Positions 1-7,685 of a stretch of 64,000 nt of DNA are shown here, one piece after another. A program made the position numbers and the translations under genes. The DNA comes from Haladaptatus sp. DYF46 (lineage in GTDB: Archaea; Halobacteriota; Halobacteria; Halobacteriales; Haladaptataceae): assembly GCF_021083305.1 (NCBI RefSeq), contig NZ_JAJFAY010000002.1:868001-932000 (forward strand). Reading direction: 5' to 3'. Numbering within the stretch: position 1 is the stretch's first letter; each line of letters starts with the position of its first letter. The notes below the pieces were generated by a model, which searched no databases, was not told the DNA's origin, and was given only the letters and a program-made list of their open reading frames with translations.

Positions 1-126
1 TTCGGCAAACTGAAGGCCGAGGTCACCGCCGACCGAACCGGCATCTTCTGGCGCTCCCGTCGCCTGCCGCAGGTCGCCACGGGCGAGTACGTCTGCTCGA
101 TCGGCATCGACATCAACCGCTACTGA
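1..126 (+). CDS. 3' end of an unidentified gene (possibly succinylglutamate desuccinylase/aspartoacylase family)
   Basis: The window opens inside a plus-strand reading frame that runs 41 codons to a TGA at 124-126. The visible tail contains GIFWRSRRLPQVATGEYV and ends IGIDINRY. Its spacing resembles the C-terminal beta-barrel of succinylglutamate desuccinylase/aspartoacylase-like zinc hydrolases, where an aromatic stretch is followed by a P-x-V-x-x-G motif, but this is a guess from a short tail with no catalytic residues in view. The next gene starts 3 bases after the stop, so the two are probably co-transcribed. Confidence 0.5.
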   Translation, partial: FGKLKAEVTADRTGIFWRSRRLPQVATGEYVCSIGIDINRY

Positions 127-129
127 CGC

Positions 130-1263
130 ATGTACACCACCCTCTCCTGTCCCGCTTGCGGGAACGAGTACGCCCCCGGGGCGGACGAGCCATGGCGGTG
201 TGACTGCGGCCATCCGCTGGATTTCACCGAGCAACCCATTCCCGACGCCCCCGCCCCCGATTTCACCGATATCGACACGCGGGACGGCCTGTGGGCATTC
301 GATGAGTTCCTCCCCGTCCGTCGCGTCGCCAGCCTCGGCGAGGGGTTCACGCCGCTCGTCGATGCGAACGGTTGGGACGCGCAGTTCAAACTGGACTGCG
401 TCTTCCCGTCGGGAAGCTTCAAGGACCGCGGCGCGACCACGACCCTGTCCCGCGCCGCCGAACTCGGCGTCGAGACGGTTCTCGAAGACTCCTCGGGCAA
501 CGCGGGTGCGGCGATCGCCCAGTACGCCGCTCGGGCGGGTATCGACGCCGAAATCTACGTCCCGGCGGACGCGAAGGCGTCGAAGCTGAAGGCCATCGAG
601 TGCGCCGGTGCGACCCCCGTCCGCGTCGAGGGGAGCAGACAGGACGTGACCGACGCCTGCATCGAGGCGGTGGAAAACGGCGACGGCTGGTACGCCAGCC
701 ACGCGTGGAACCCGGCCTTCTTCGCGGGAACGATGACGTTCGCGCTGGAACTCGCCGCCCAACGCGATTGGAACGTCCCGGACGCCGTCGTGACGCCGTT
801 GGGCCACGGAACGCTGTTCCTCGGCGCGTACCGCGGCTTCCGCGCCCTCCTCGACGCGGGGTGGACCGATTCGATGCCGCGCCTCCTCGGCGTGCAGGCC
901 GAGGGCGTCTCCCCCATCGCGGACGGCATTCACGCCGATAGCGGGGGCGAAGATGGCGCTGACGAGTGGTCCGACGACGACCACGCCGCCGAGCGCAACG
1001 ACGTCGCCGACGGGATTCAGATAACGCATCCCGCCCGCCGTGACGGGATTTTGGACGCCATCGAAGCCACCGACGGCGACGCCATCGCGCTGGACGCCGG
1101 TACGACGGAAGCGGCGCTCGAAAAACTCCACCGAACCGGTTTCTACGTCGAACCGACGAGCGCGGTGGCCGTGGCCGGTCTGACGGCGTACCGCGACCGG
1201 GGGATTTTGGCCGACGACGCGGACGTGGTGGTTCCGCTCACGGGGAGCGGACTGAAATCGTAA
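130..1263 (+). CDS. thrC: Threonine synthase-like PLP enzyme
   Basis: A 377-residue fold-type II PLP enzyme, most likely threonine synthase, which converts O-phosphohomoserine to threonine and phosphate in the cytoplasm. The N-terminus has a small zinc-ribbon-like set of cysteines (C7, C10, C24, C26), as many archaeal threonine synthases do. The PLP lysine is K98 in GSFKDRG. The cofactor-phosphate region reads EDSSGNAGAA, and a glycine-serine motif (PLTGSGLKS) closes the protein. The ATG at 130 lies 3 bases after the preceding stop, and the cysteine motif begins right after it, which supports this start. Other type II PLP enzymes such as cysteate synthase share the fold, so the exact substrate is inferred. 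Confidence 0.8.
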   Translation: MYTTLSCPACGNEYAPGADEPWRCDCGHPLDFTEQPIPDAPAPDFTDIDTRDGLWAFDEFLPVRRVASLGEGFTPLVDANGWDAQFKLDCVFPSGSFKDRGATTTLSRAAELGVETVLEDSSGNAGAAIAQYAARAGIDAEIYVPADAKASKLKAIECAGATPVRVEGSRQDVTDACIEAVENGDGWYASHAWNPAFFAGTMTFALELAAQRDWNVPDAVVTPLGHGTLFLGAYRGFRALLDAGWTDSMPRLLGVQAEGVSPIADGIHADSGGEDGADEWSDDDHAAERNDVADGIQITHPARRDGILDAIEATDGDAIALDAGTTEAALEKLHRTGFYVEPTSAVAVAGLTAYRDRGILADDADVVVPLTGSGLKS

Positions 1264-1590
1264 TCGTAATCGGCGTCCGGCCGCCGGTTTCGATGACGTC
1301 GTAACTCCCGACGTGCAGTTCTAGTCCTCCTGTCACGCTCGCTCCGAACCACAGTTGGTTGTTCTATGATTGCAGTTACCGAAAAGTAGGCCTCGGAAGC
1401 CCCCGCTCGCTCGTTACGCTGTGATTTTGGCTTCACTGTGACTGCAACTACTGAATCGACGTCCCAGAAAGCCCCCGCCCGCTCGCGCTTGCGTGGTTGC
1501 TTCAGCGGCCCCTTTCAGTCCCACCCAGCACCGCCTCAGCCACACCCTCCCCAACCGATTCGCTTCGCTCATCCCTCGCGCGACTGCACC

Positions 1591-1624
1591 GAGACGACGC
1601 GGCCGATCATGGCCGCGTCGTCTC
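1591..1624. repeat. Perfect 14-bp stem hairpin in the repeat element
   Basis: The bases at 1591-1604 (GAGACGACGCGGCC) are perfectly complementary to 1611-1624, with a 6-base loop GATCAT. It sits near the centre of the larger inverted repeat. Confidence 0.75.
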
Positions 1625-1691
1625 GCCAGCGCACGCCACGATGGAACGCCGAGTTCCGTGAAGCTGAATCGACTCGCCCGGCGCGTGCACC

Positions 1692-1726
1692 AACAACCCC
1701 GAGGACGCTCCGTCCGAGGGGTTGTT
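1692..1726. repeat. Hairpin with tandem G-A mismatch
   Basis: AACAACCCC (1692-1700) pairs with GGGGTTGTT (1718-1726), and GGACG pairs with CGTCC inside it around a CTC loop. The only interruption is GA opposite GA, a pattern that can form tandem sheared pairs in RNA. This suggests the element may fold as RNA, although cruciform DNA is equally possible. Confidence 0.6.
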
Positions 1727-2021
1727 TTGGTTATCACGTGAGGGATGAGCACTGGAGCGGAGCGAAGCGCGCAATCGGTTGGGGAGGGTGTGGCGTGCGC
1801 GGTTTCTTCGAAACCTCGAATGCGAGCGGCAACGCCGCGAGCACGCAGTGCAGTGGCGGTTTCAGTGACGTCTGTAGTTGCAGTCATAGAAAAACCAACG
1901 ACACCCCGACGCGAACAGGGAGGCTTTCAAGGTCTACTTCTCGGTGGTTGTAATTCACTCGTTCAGAACGACACCCCGTCGGAGCGAATCCGCTCAAAAA
2001 TTCCCGAATTCCCCTAGCCAG

Positions 2022-2210
2022 CTAGCAGACGTAGCCGGTGCGCCAGCGTTCGACCGAAACGCTGTGCATGGGGATGCCGTGCTCCTCGAACAGGTCGTGG
2101 ATATCGACCAACAACTCCTCGCTCACGTCCTCGGGTGAAACCGCGCCGAGGCGGAGGAGCGTCTGTTCGGTGGCGATACGTTTTTCCGGAGAAGGTTCGT
2201 TGTCGGACAT
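2022..2210 (-). CDS. Small conserved haloarchaeal-type protein
   Basis: A 62-residue acidic protein beginning MSDNEPSPEKR and ending ERWRTGYVC. I do not recognise a named domain. The middle (DVSEELLVDIHDLFEEHGIPM) looks like two amphipathic helices. An upstream methionine at 2231 would add seven residues (MLRGYRS), but the acidic MSDNE start is more typical for this group of organisms. It is flanked by the repeat element and by tiaS, which is also on the minus strand about 200 bases upstream, so it may be transcribed from its own promoter. Confidence 0.55.
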   Translation of the reverse strand: MSDNEPSPEKRIATEQTLLRLGAVSPEDVSEELLVDIHDLFEEHGIPMHSVSVERWRTGYVC

Positions 2211-2407
2211 GCTTCGATAGCCTCGAAGCAACCGAGGTCAGTGCCTTGAACACTGGCCTTTCGGCGGATACCCCGATTTGCTTCACTCGACATATCAGAT
2301 TCCGGCGAGTTAATTCTATTGGTTGGGGGAGGTTGTGGAACCGACCGCTTCACCGGACGAATCGCGGGAACTTCCCGCTCAACGCCGGATTTCCCGTCCA
2401 GAATCGG

Positions 2408-3676
2408 TCATCGTTCCGGATGCGTCGGCGCGTCGAACCCGCCCCTGACGAGCGGTTTCGCGATGTGGCGGCGGGCCTCCGGCGGCACCTCGTACCAACC
2501 CCGTTCGAGTTCGCGGTCGATTTCCCGTTCGACCTTTCCCTCCGCTCGCGTCTTGCAGCGCCGACAGCGGTATCCCTGTCCGGCCCCCGCGCTCTTCATC
2601 GAGCGACCGCAGTCGGGGCAGTTCGGCGTCACGAGTTCCGTCGCGTCGAGCGACCGAACGGCGAACTTCTCCAGTTTCAGGGTTCCTCTCGTCACCTCGC
2701 CGCAGGCCGTGATTCGGTCGCCGGGGCGGAGGTTCCGAACGTGGTCGCGGAAGCGCTTCGTCGGTTCGAATGCCGCACACGGGAGTTCGGTCCCGTCGTC
2801 CGTCATGGTGAAAAAGACGTGCCCGCCCCGTCGGGTTTCGGGGTCGGAGGCGACGGTTCCAGTCACTCGGTACGCGCTATCGTTTTCGACCGCGCGAAGA
2901 TGGGCGTCTCGAAGGTGGGCGTCCGTCCCCTGATTCGTCACGAAGAGCGCGGTTCGGGCGACGGGTTCGCCGCGGATTTCCGTGCCGACGCGTCGAACGG
3001 CGTCCGGGTCGTCGCCGCGAATCCCGTGGAGGATGGGACACGGCGTGTGCGGAACGCAGACCGCCTCGCCTGTTCCACGGTCGACCGTGTCCCACACGTC
3101 GGGATAGCCCTCGTCCGCGGCCGCGAAGGCCGAATCGAAATCCACGTCGCGGGGCGTCCCCCACCGCTCGGGTTCGCGGTAGGAGATGTGTTCGTAGGTC
3201 CAGTCCGAAAAGGCGGCGTGTGCGCCGATTGCCGCCAGCGCGCCGATTTTTCCCCGCCCGTTCTTCCATCCGGCGTGGCGATAGCCCGCGGCCTCGATTC
3301 GCGTTTCGGCCTCCTCGCGGGAGAGGAGTTCCCGAACGGCGCGTCCCGCGAAGTCGTCCACCTCCTCGGGAATCCCGTCGGGGCCGTGCGGCGCGACGAC
3401 GAGGCCGGGGTTCGTTCTCGGGTCGTCGGTCTCGGCGGCGGCAGACAACTCCTCGCGTGCGACCTCGAACGCCCGCTTCGGGGCGAAATCCGTGTGAATC
3501 GCCAGCGCGGCGTTGCCGCGGGTCTTGTGCTTCACGGCGGGGTTGAGCCGGACGAGGAGCAGTCGCTCCACGGACCCCCCGGCGTCTCGAATCCGCGTCG
3601 CGAGTCGCGCCGTGAGGTAGGTCGTACACATCCCCCGGGTTCGGGAGTCGGTGTCGTCGAGACCGATGACGGTCAC
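2408..3676 (-). CDS. tiaS: tRNA(Ile2) 2-agmatinylcytidine synthetase TiaS
   Basis: TiaS attaches agmatine to C34 of the CAU anticodon of tRNA-Ile2, so that the tRNA reads AUA rather than AUG; the modification is archaeal. The 422-residue protein begins with the typical MTVIGLDDTDSRTRGMC, has the kinase-like THUMP-adjacent core with VKHKTRGNAA, an OB-fold segment (YRVTGTVASDPETRRGGHV) and a C-terminal zinc ribbon with cysteines near 353, 356, 371 and 374. Length and domain order are normal for the family. The start is the first methionine directly before the conserved N-terminal motif. Confidence 0.93.
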   Translation of the reverse strand: MTVIGLDDTDSRTRGMCTTYLTARLATRIRDAGGSVERLLLVRLNPAVKHKTRGNAALAIHTDFAPKRAFEVAREELSAAAETDDPRTNPGLVVAPHGPDGIPEEVDDFAGRAVRELLSREEAETRIEAAGYRHAGWKNGRGKIGALAAIGAHAAFSDWTYEHISYREPERWGTPRDVDFDSAFAAADEGYPDVWDTVDRGTGEAVCVPHTPCPILHGIRGDDPDAVRRVGTEIRGEPVARTALFVTNQGTDAHLRDAHLRAVENDSAYRVTGTVASDPETRRGGHVFFTMTDDGTELPCAAFEPTKRFRDHVRNLRPGDRITACGEVTRGTLKLEKFAVRSLDATELVTPNCPDCGRSMKSAGAGQGYRCRRCKTRAEGKVEREIDRELERGWYEVPPEARRHIAKPLVRGGFDAPTHPER

Positions 3677-3793
3677 GTCCGGTGGTTACGGCGTGGCGAA
3701 CTAACCGCTTTCGAAGAAACCCAGCGTATATGAATCTATCGCCGGCGATTTTTCCAATCGCAAGAGGGCGTCGGTGTGCATCGCCAAAACGCC

Positions 3794-3800
3794 TTTATAC
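3794..3800 (+). promoter_or_regulatory. TATA box for a probably leaderless transcript
   Basis: TTTATAC is centred about 25 bases upstream of the ATG at 3822. Archaeal transcription starts about 25-27 bases after the box, which would put the first transcribed base at or next to the start codon. Confidence 0.55.
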
Positions 3801-3821
3801 TGGAATCACTTACCCGTCACC

Positions 3822-4769
3822 ATGTCCCGGTCTGCACTGGTCGGAAACGTGACTGCGATGCTAGAGGACGCAGGATTCGTGGTCAGCGACCGGTGTGCCA
3901 TCCGACCAAAGAGCTTCGACGTGGCAGCGCGGCGAGGACCAGACCTCCTGCTGTTGAAAATCCTCGGCAACATCGACGCGTTCGACGCCCAGACGGGCAT
4001 CGAGATGCGGCGACTCGGCACGTTCCTCGAGGCCACACCGTTGGTGCTCGGGCTCCGGACGCGAAATCAGGACCTCGAACCCGGCGTGGTGTACTTCCGC
4101 CACGGCGTCCCGGTGTTCAGTCCCGATACGGCGGTGGACCTGTTCGTCGAGGGCGTCCCGCCGCTCGTGTACGCAGCGCCCGGCGGCCTGTACGTCAACA
4201 TCGACGGCGACGTCATCCGCGACGAGCGCCAAGACAGGGGGTGGAGTCTCGGACAGTTGGCGTCCGAACTCGGCGTCTCCCGTCGCACCGTCTCGAAGTA
4301 CGAGGGCGGCATGAACGCCAGCGTCGAGGTGGCCGTCGAACTGGAAGCGCTCTTCGACCGCGAACTGACGAGTCCGGTCGAGGTGTTCGACGGTGCCGAC
4401 GAGGTGACGGAAGAGGACGAACCGGACGAACCGAACGCCCAACCGGATGACAAGGACATGTTCTCCACGCTCACCCGGGTCGGCCTCACGGTCCATCCCA
4501 CGCAACGCGCGCCGTTCAGGACGGTCAGCGAGGACGACAGCGACGACCGGATGTTGACGAGTCACTCGGCGTTCACCCGAACCGCCGAGAAACGCGCACG
4601 AATCATGAGTTCCATCAGCCGCGTCGCTCACACCCGCTCCGTCTACTTCGTGGACGAAGCGCGGCGGGAGACGGTCGATGGAACCGCGTTGGTCGAACGC
4701 GAGGAGATAGAGGGAATCGACGACGCGGACGAGCTCCGAAAGCTGATTCGAGAGCGCGCGGAAGCGTAA
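3822..4769 (+). CDS. Putative HTH transcriptional regulator, COG1395 type
   Basis: A 315-residue archaeal regulator. The N-terminal half resembles a nuclease-like or sensor domain ([18 protein letters not shown]). A Cro/CI-type helix-turn-helix lies near residues 141-165 ([20 protein letters not shown]). The C-terminal part begins with an acidic linker ([12 protein letters not shown]) and then resembles the family's conserved tail. An upstream methionine at 3774 exists in frame, but the ATG at 3822 matches the family start and sits about 25 bases after a TATA box. The target genes are unknown. The gene stands alone between tiaS and the glutaredoxin. Confidence 0.78.
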   Translation: MSRSALVGNVTAMLEDAGFVVSDRCAIRPKSFDVAARRGPDLLLLKILGNIDAFDAQTGIEMRRLGTFLEATPLVLGLRTRNQDLEPGVVYFRHGVPVFSPDTAVDLFVEGVPPLVYAAPGGLYVNIDGDVIRDERQDRGWSLGQLASELGVSRRTVSKYEGGMNASVEVAVELEALFDRELTSPVEVFDGADEVTEEDEPDEPNAQPDDKDMFSTLTRVGLTVHPTQRAPFRTVSEDDSDDRMLTSHSAFTRTAEKRARIMSSISRVAHTRSVYFVDEARRETVDGTALVEREEIEGIDDADELRKLIRERAEA

Positions 4770-4968
4770 GTCGTTGACAGCGATTTTCCCGTTCGTTTTT
4801 TCGACAGCGACGGCTCTCCCCGTATACTCCCGAAAGACGTCTCGTGCGTGAGAGTGCACCCCGTCGCGTTCAGTACGAAATCGAACGTCGGAACTCCCCA
4901 CCGCTTCACTCCGAGCGCTCCCCACCGCTTTTCCTTTCGAGCGGTTGGTACCCGCTCGCTTCGCTCGT

Positions 4969-5217
4969 CTACGCGCCGTACGTCTTCTCTAGATACTCGT
5001 TGATGTCGTCGCTCTCCGGCATTCCCTCGATGCCGTGCTCCGCATCGACCAACACCGGCACCCCGGTCTGGCCGCTGATTTCCTTCACTTCGGTCCGCTC
5101 CGAGTGGCCTCGGGGGACGTAGTGTGATTCGTACTCCAGTCCGAGTTCGTCGAGCTTGGATTTGACTTTCGCGCAGAACGGGCAGCCCTTGAGTTCGTAC
5201 AGTTCGAGGTTCGACAT
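4969..5217 (-). CDS. Glutaredoxin-like protein
   Basis: An 82-residue thioredoxin-fold protein with the redox motif CPFC at residues 12-15, the cis-proline segment TGVPVLVD, and a C-terminal helix (DINEYLEKTYGA). This is the normal size and layout of a glutaredoxin or of a glutathione-S-transferase N-terminal domain. Haloarchaea generally use gamma-glutamylcysteine rather than glutathione, so the partner thiol is probably that one, which is an inference. It is transcribed alone, and both neighbours are separated by short gaps. Confidence 0.85.
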   Translation of the reverse strand: MSNLELYELKGCPFCAKVKSKLDELGLEYESHYVPRGHSERTEVKEISGQTGVPVLVDAEHGIEGMPESDDINEYLEKTYGA

Positions 5218-5304
5218 ACCCGCACGTAGGGACGAGAGAAATAAGAGTGTGCTGTTCGCGAGGAAATCCGCCGGGTTTCGAAACGCGAAGCGACCGGTAG
5301 AGAC

Positions 5305-6726
5305 TCAGACGTTCCCTTGCAGGATACCGCTCGTCCGAACGAAGAAGTAAACCACGAACGCGGCGGCGAGCGCCCAGTGTCCGGGGCGAATCTCCTCGCG
5401 CTTCCCAGCGGCGAGTTTGACGATGGGATAGGAGACGATGCCCGCGGCGATGCCGTACGCGATGGAGTAGGCGAACGGCATGACGAGGATGGTCATCCCG
5501 GCCGGAACGACGTTCGTCACGTCGCTCCAGTCGATGTCCACCACGTTCTGGAGCATCACGACGCCGATGACGACCAACGCGATGTGGGAGGCGTACTGCG
5601 GAATCGCGGCGGCGATGGGGACGAAGGCGAGCGAGAGGAGGAACAGGACGCCGATGACGAGCGCCGTCATGCCTGTTCGACCGCCCTCTTCGACGCCGGA
5701 GGCGGACTCGATGTAGGTCGTCACCGTCGAGGTGCCGAGCATGCCGCCGACCGTCGTGCCGATGGCGTCGGCCATGAGGGGCTTGTCGATGTCGGGGAGG
5801 TCACCGTCCTCGTCGAGGAAGCCGCCGATTTGCCCGACGCCGACGAGCGTTCCGGCGGTGTCGAAGAAGTCCACGAAGAAGAAGGTGAACACGATGAGCG
5901 CGAACGTGAACGCCTCGACTTCCTGCAGACCGGAAACGAACGCGCCGGCGACCGGCATGATGTTGTACGTGACGGAGGTCGAACCCGGCGTGAGCGTTCC
6001 GTCGCTCACCAGTCCCAACCACTCGGCACCGTACCCCATCGCGGCCGTTGCGAGAACCCCGAGGATGATGGACCCGGGGAAACCGCGGGCGTAGAATGCG
6101 AACGTGAGAAAGAGACCGATTATCGAGACGATTGCGACCGGACTTTGGCCGACCTGCGCGAGCGCAATGATGGTGCCACCGTCGCCGGTAATCACACCCA
6201 TCGCTTCCAAGCCGATGATCGCGAGGAACAGGCCGATACCGGTGCCGACCGCGAACTTCACGGGCTCCGGGAACAACCGAATGATGTACTCACGAGCGCC
6301 GACTGCGGTGAGTGCGATGAATATGAGACCTTCGACCACGACCGCCGCGAGCGCGGTTTGCCACGGTACGCCGAGGACGCCGACGACGGTAAACGCAAAG
6401 AAGGCGTTCAGCCCGAGGCCGGGGGCCTGTGCGAACGGTCGATTCGCGTACAAGCCCATTATGAGCGTCGCCACCGCGGCCGCGATGATGGTGACGACGG
6501 CGAGCATGGACTGCGTTTGACTTGCTGAATACCCCGACAGTTTGATCGCTTGCGCGAGGATCGACGGGTTCACGACGACGATGTAACTCATCGTCAGGAA
6601 CGTCGTTATCCCCGCGATGATCTCCGTTCCGAGGTCGGTGTCGTGTTCCTCGAAGCCGAAGTAATCGGCCAACGACCCCGTCGAACCGGATGTCCCTCGA
6701 TCACTGGTGATGTCTTTGAGCCCCAT
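5305..6726 (-). CDS. NCS2-family purine permease (AzgA/PbuG type)
   Basis: A 473-residue integral membrane protein with 12 or more hydrophobic segments. The N-terminus ADYFGFEEHDTDLGTEIIAG leads into TFLTMSYIVVVNPSIL, which is typical of the hypoxanthine/guanine/adenine branch of the nucleobase:cation symporters. Other family motifs include APGLGLNAFFAF and FFFVDFFDTAGTLVGV. It should import purine bases across the cytoplasmic membrane with a cation. It lies downstream, on the same strand, of a gene with a phosphoribosyltransferase domain and an N-terminal DNA-binding region, which suggests shared control of purine salvage. Confidence 0.88.
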   Translation of the reverse strand: MGLKDITSDRGTSGSTGSLADYFGFEEHDTDLGTEIIAGITTFLTMSYIVVVNPSILAQAIKLSGYSASQTQSMLAVVTIIAAAVATLIMGLYANRPFAQAPGLGLNAFFAFTVVGVLGVPWQTALAAVVVEGLIFIALTAVGAREYIIRLFPEPVKFAVGTGIGLFLAIIGLEAMGVITGDGGTIIALAQVGQSPVAIVSIIGLFLTFAFYARGFPGSIILGVLATAAMGYGAEWLGLVSDGTLTPGSTSVTYNIMPVAGAFVSGLQEVEAFTFALIVFTFFFVDFFDTAGTLVGVGQIGGFLDEDGDLPDIDKPLMADAIGTTVGGMLGTSTVTTYIESASGVEEGGRTGMTALVIGVLFLLSLAFVPIAAAIPQYASHIALVVIGVVMLQNVVDIDWSDVTNVVPAGMTILVMPFAYSIAYGIAAGIVSYPIVKLAAGKREEIRPGHWALAAAFVVYFFVRTSGILQGNV

Positions 6727-6787
6727 GAGTCACGAATGAGCATAAACGCGAATACCTACTTAACAGTTCTCATCGAATCTAGCCATC

Positions 6788-6805
6788 TATACGTAACTCT
6801 GTATA
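6788..6805. promoter_or_regulatory. Candidate operator/TATA region upstream of the purine permease
   Basis: An AT-rich inverted repeat, TATAC-8 bases-GTATA, lies in the 152-base gap between the PRTase-type regulator and the permease start (6726). It overlaps TATA-like sequence for the minus strand, so it could be the binding site of the neighbouring regulator. This is an inference from position and symmetry only. Confidence 0.3.
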
Positions 6806-6878
6806 TGTCGGAGAGTAGTTCGATGGTTTTGGACCAAAATTCACACGACGATGACTACTGCCGTGTGTTAACGAACGG

Positions 6879-7592
6879 TTATTCGAACGATGCCAACGCG
6901 CCGACGGGTGCGTCGGTTCGTCCCTGCGCTCGTTCGATTCCCTCGTTTCCGGCCGCGATGAGCGCGAAGACGCCGCCGACGTTCGCGTCCGCGTCCTCGG
7001 CGATGTCGAGGAGGAGTTCCTGGGTCTCGCCCGAGCGGATGAGGTCGTCCACGACGAGGACGGTTTCGCCCGACGCGATGGCCGAGGCGGGCAGGTAGTA
7101 GGTGAGTTCGATGCCCGAGGCGAGTCGCTGGCGGGCCTCGATGAACTCCTCGACGGCGGTCTCCTTCGACTTCTTCGCGTAGGCACAGCGCGCGCCGAAG
7201 TAACTCGCCATCGCGGCGGCGAGGGTGATGCCGTCCGTCGCCGCGGTCAACACGACGTCGGGCAGGTCGAAGTCGAACGTCTCGACGGCGACGGGGGCCA
7301 CGAGGTCGAGGAACGACTGATCGAATACGACGCCGGAGTTGTCCACGTACCCTTCCGGGTCGAGACGGGTCCGGGCCTGCAACTCTTCGGCGAGTTGCTC
7401 GCGACCGACCCCTTCCACGACCGCTTCCGCACGGTCGGGACTGGGGAGGACGTGTCCGTTCACGTAGCGGTTCAGGTCGCCCGCGGGGAGTTCGGTCACC
7501 TCGGCGAGTTCGTCGTACGTTCGAGTCTCCTTGAGCATTCGAAGGACGGAGACGGCCTGTAGTTGGAGATTGGCCTTCTCTGCTCGGTTCAT
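6879..7592 (-). CDS. Phosphoribosyltransferase-domain transcriptional regulator (PurR/GfcR-like)
   Basis: About 237 residues. The N-terminal 70 residues look like an XRE-type helix-turn-helix (YDELAEVTELPAGDLNRYVNG). The rest is a type I phosphoribosyltransferase fold with the PRPP loop LVVDDLIRSGET near residues 179-190. Proteins of this build usually sense PRPP or nucleotides rather than act as salvage enzymes. The purine permease directly downstream suggests control of purine uptake. A second in-frame ATG six bases upstream (7598) is possible. Catalytic activity as an adenine or xanthine phosphoribosyltransferase cannot be ruled out. Confidence 0.72.
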   Translation of the reverse strand: MNRAEKANLQLQAVSVLRMLKETRTYDELAEVTELPAGDLNRYVNGHVLPSPDRAEAVVEGVGREQLAEELQARTRLDPEGYVDNSGVVFDQSFLDLVAPVAVETFDFDLPDVVLTAATDGITLAAAMASYFGARCAYAKKSKETAVEEFIEARQRLASGIELTYYLPASAIASGETVLVVDDLIRSGETQELLLDIAEDADANVGGVFALIAAGNEGIERAQGRTDAPVGALASFE

Positions 7593-7685
7593 ACCCATCT
7601 ACTCATCATCGTGCAACCTTGAACACTTCGATGATGGACTCTCCGCGTTTAGGCACACCTATGTAGATTCGACTCGTACGGCGGG

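Larger units (their letters stand above)
1357..1896. repeat. Nested inverted-repeat (MITE-like) noncoding element
   Basis: This 0.54 kb stretch holds no credible gene but has layered symmetry. Its outer ends, 1357-1379 and 1873-1896, are imperfect inverted copies around TTCTATGA and TGCA. A 13-base inner copy, 1439-1451, is perfectly complementary to 1874-1886. A 22-base perfect inverted repeat joins 1539-1560 and 1773-1794. Two hairpins lie inside (1591-1624 and 1692-1726). The left end is partly duplicated in direct orientation about 71 bases apart (from 1368 and from 1439), each copy containing AAGCCCCCGC. The flanks 1264-1356 and 1897-2021 show nothing recognisable. It looks like a non-autonomous mobile or palindromic repeat. 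Confidence 0.6.

Noticed and set aside
2135-3733. Plus-strand open frame of 532 codons opposite tiaS
   Set aside because: Antisense shadow; TiaS on the other strand has clear family motifs.
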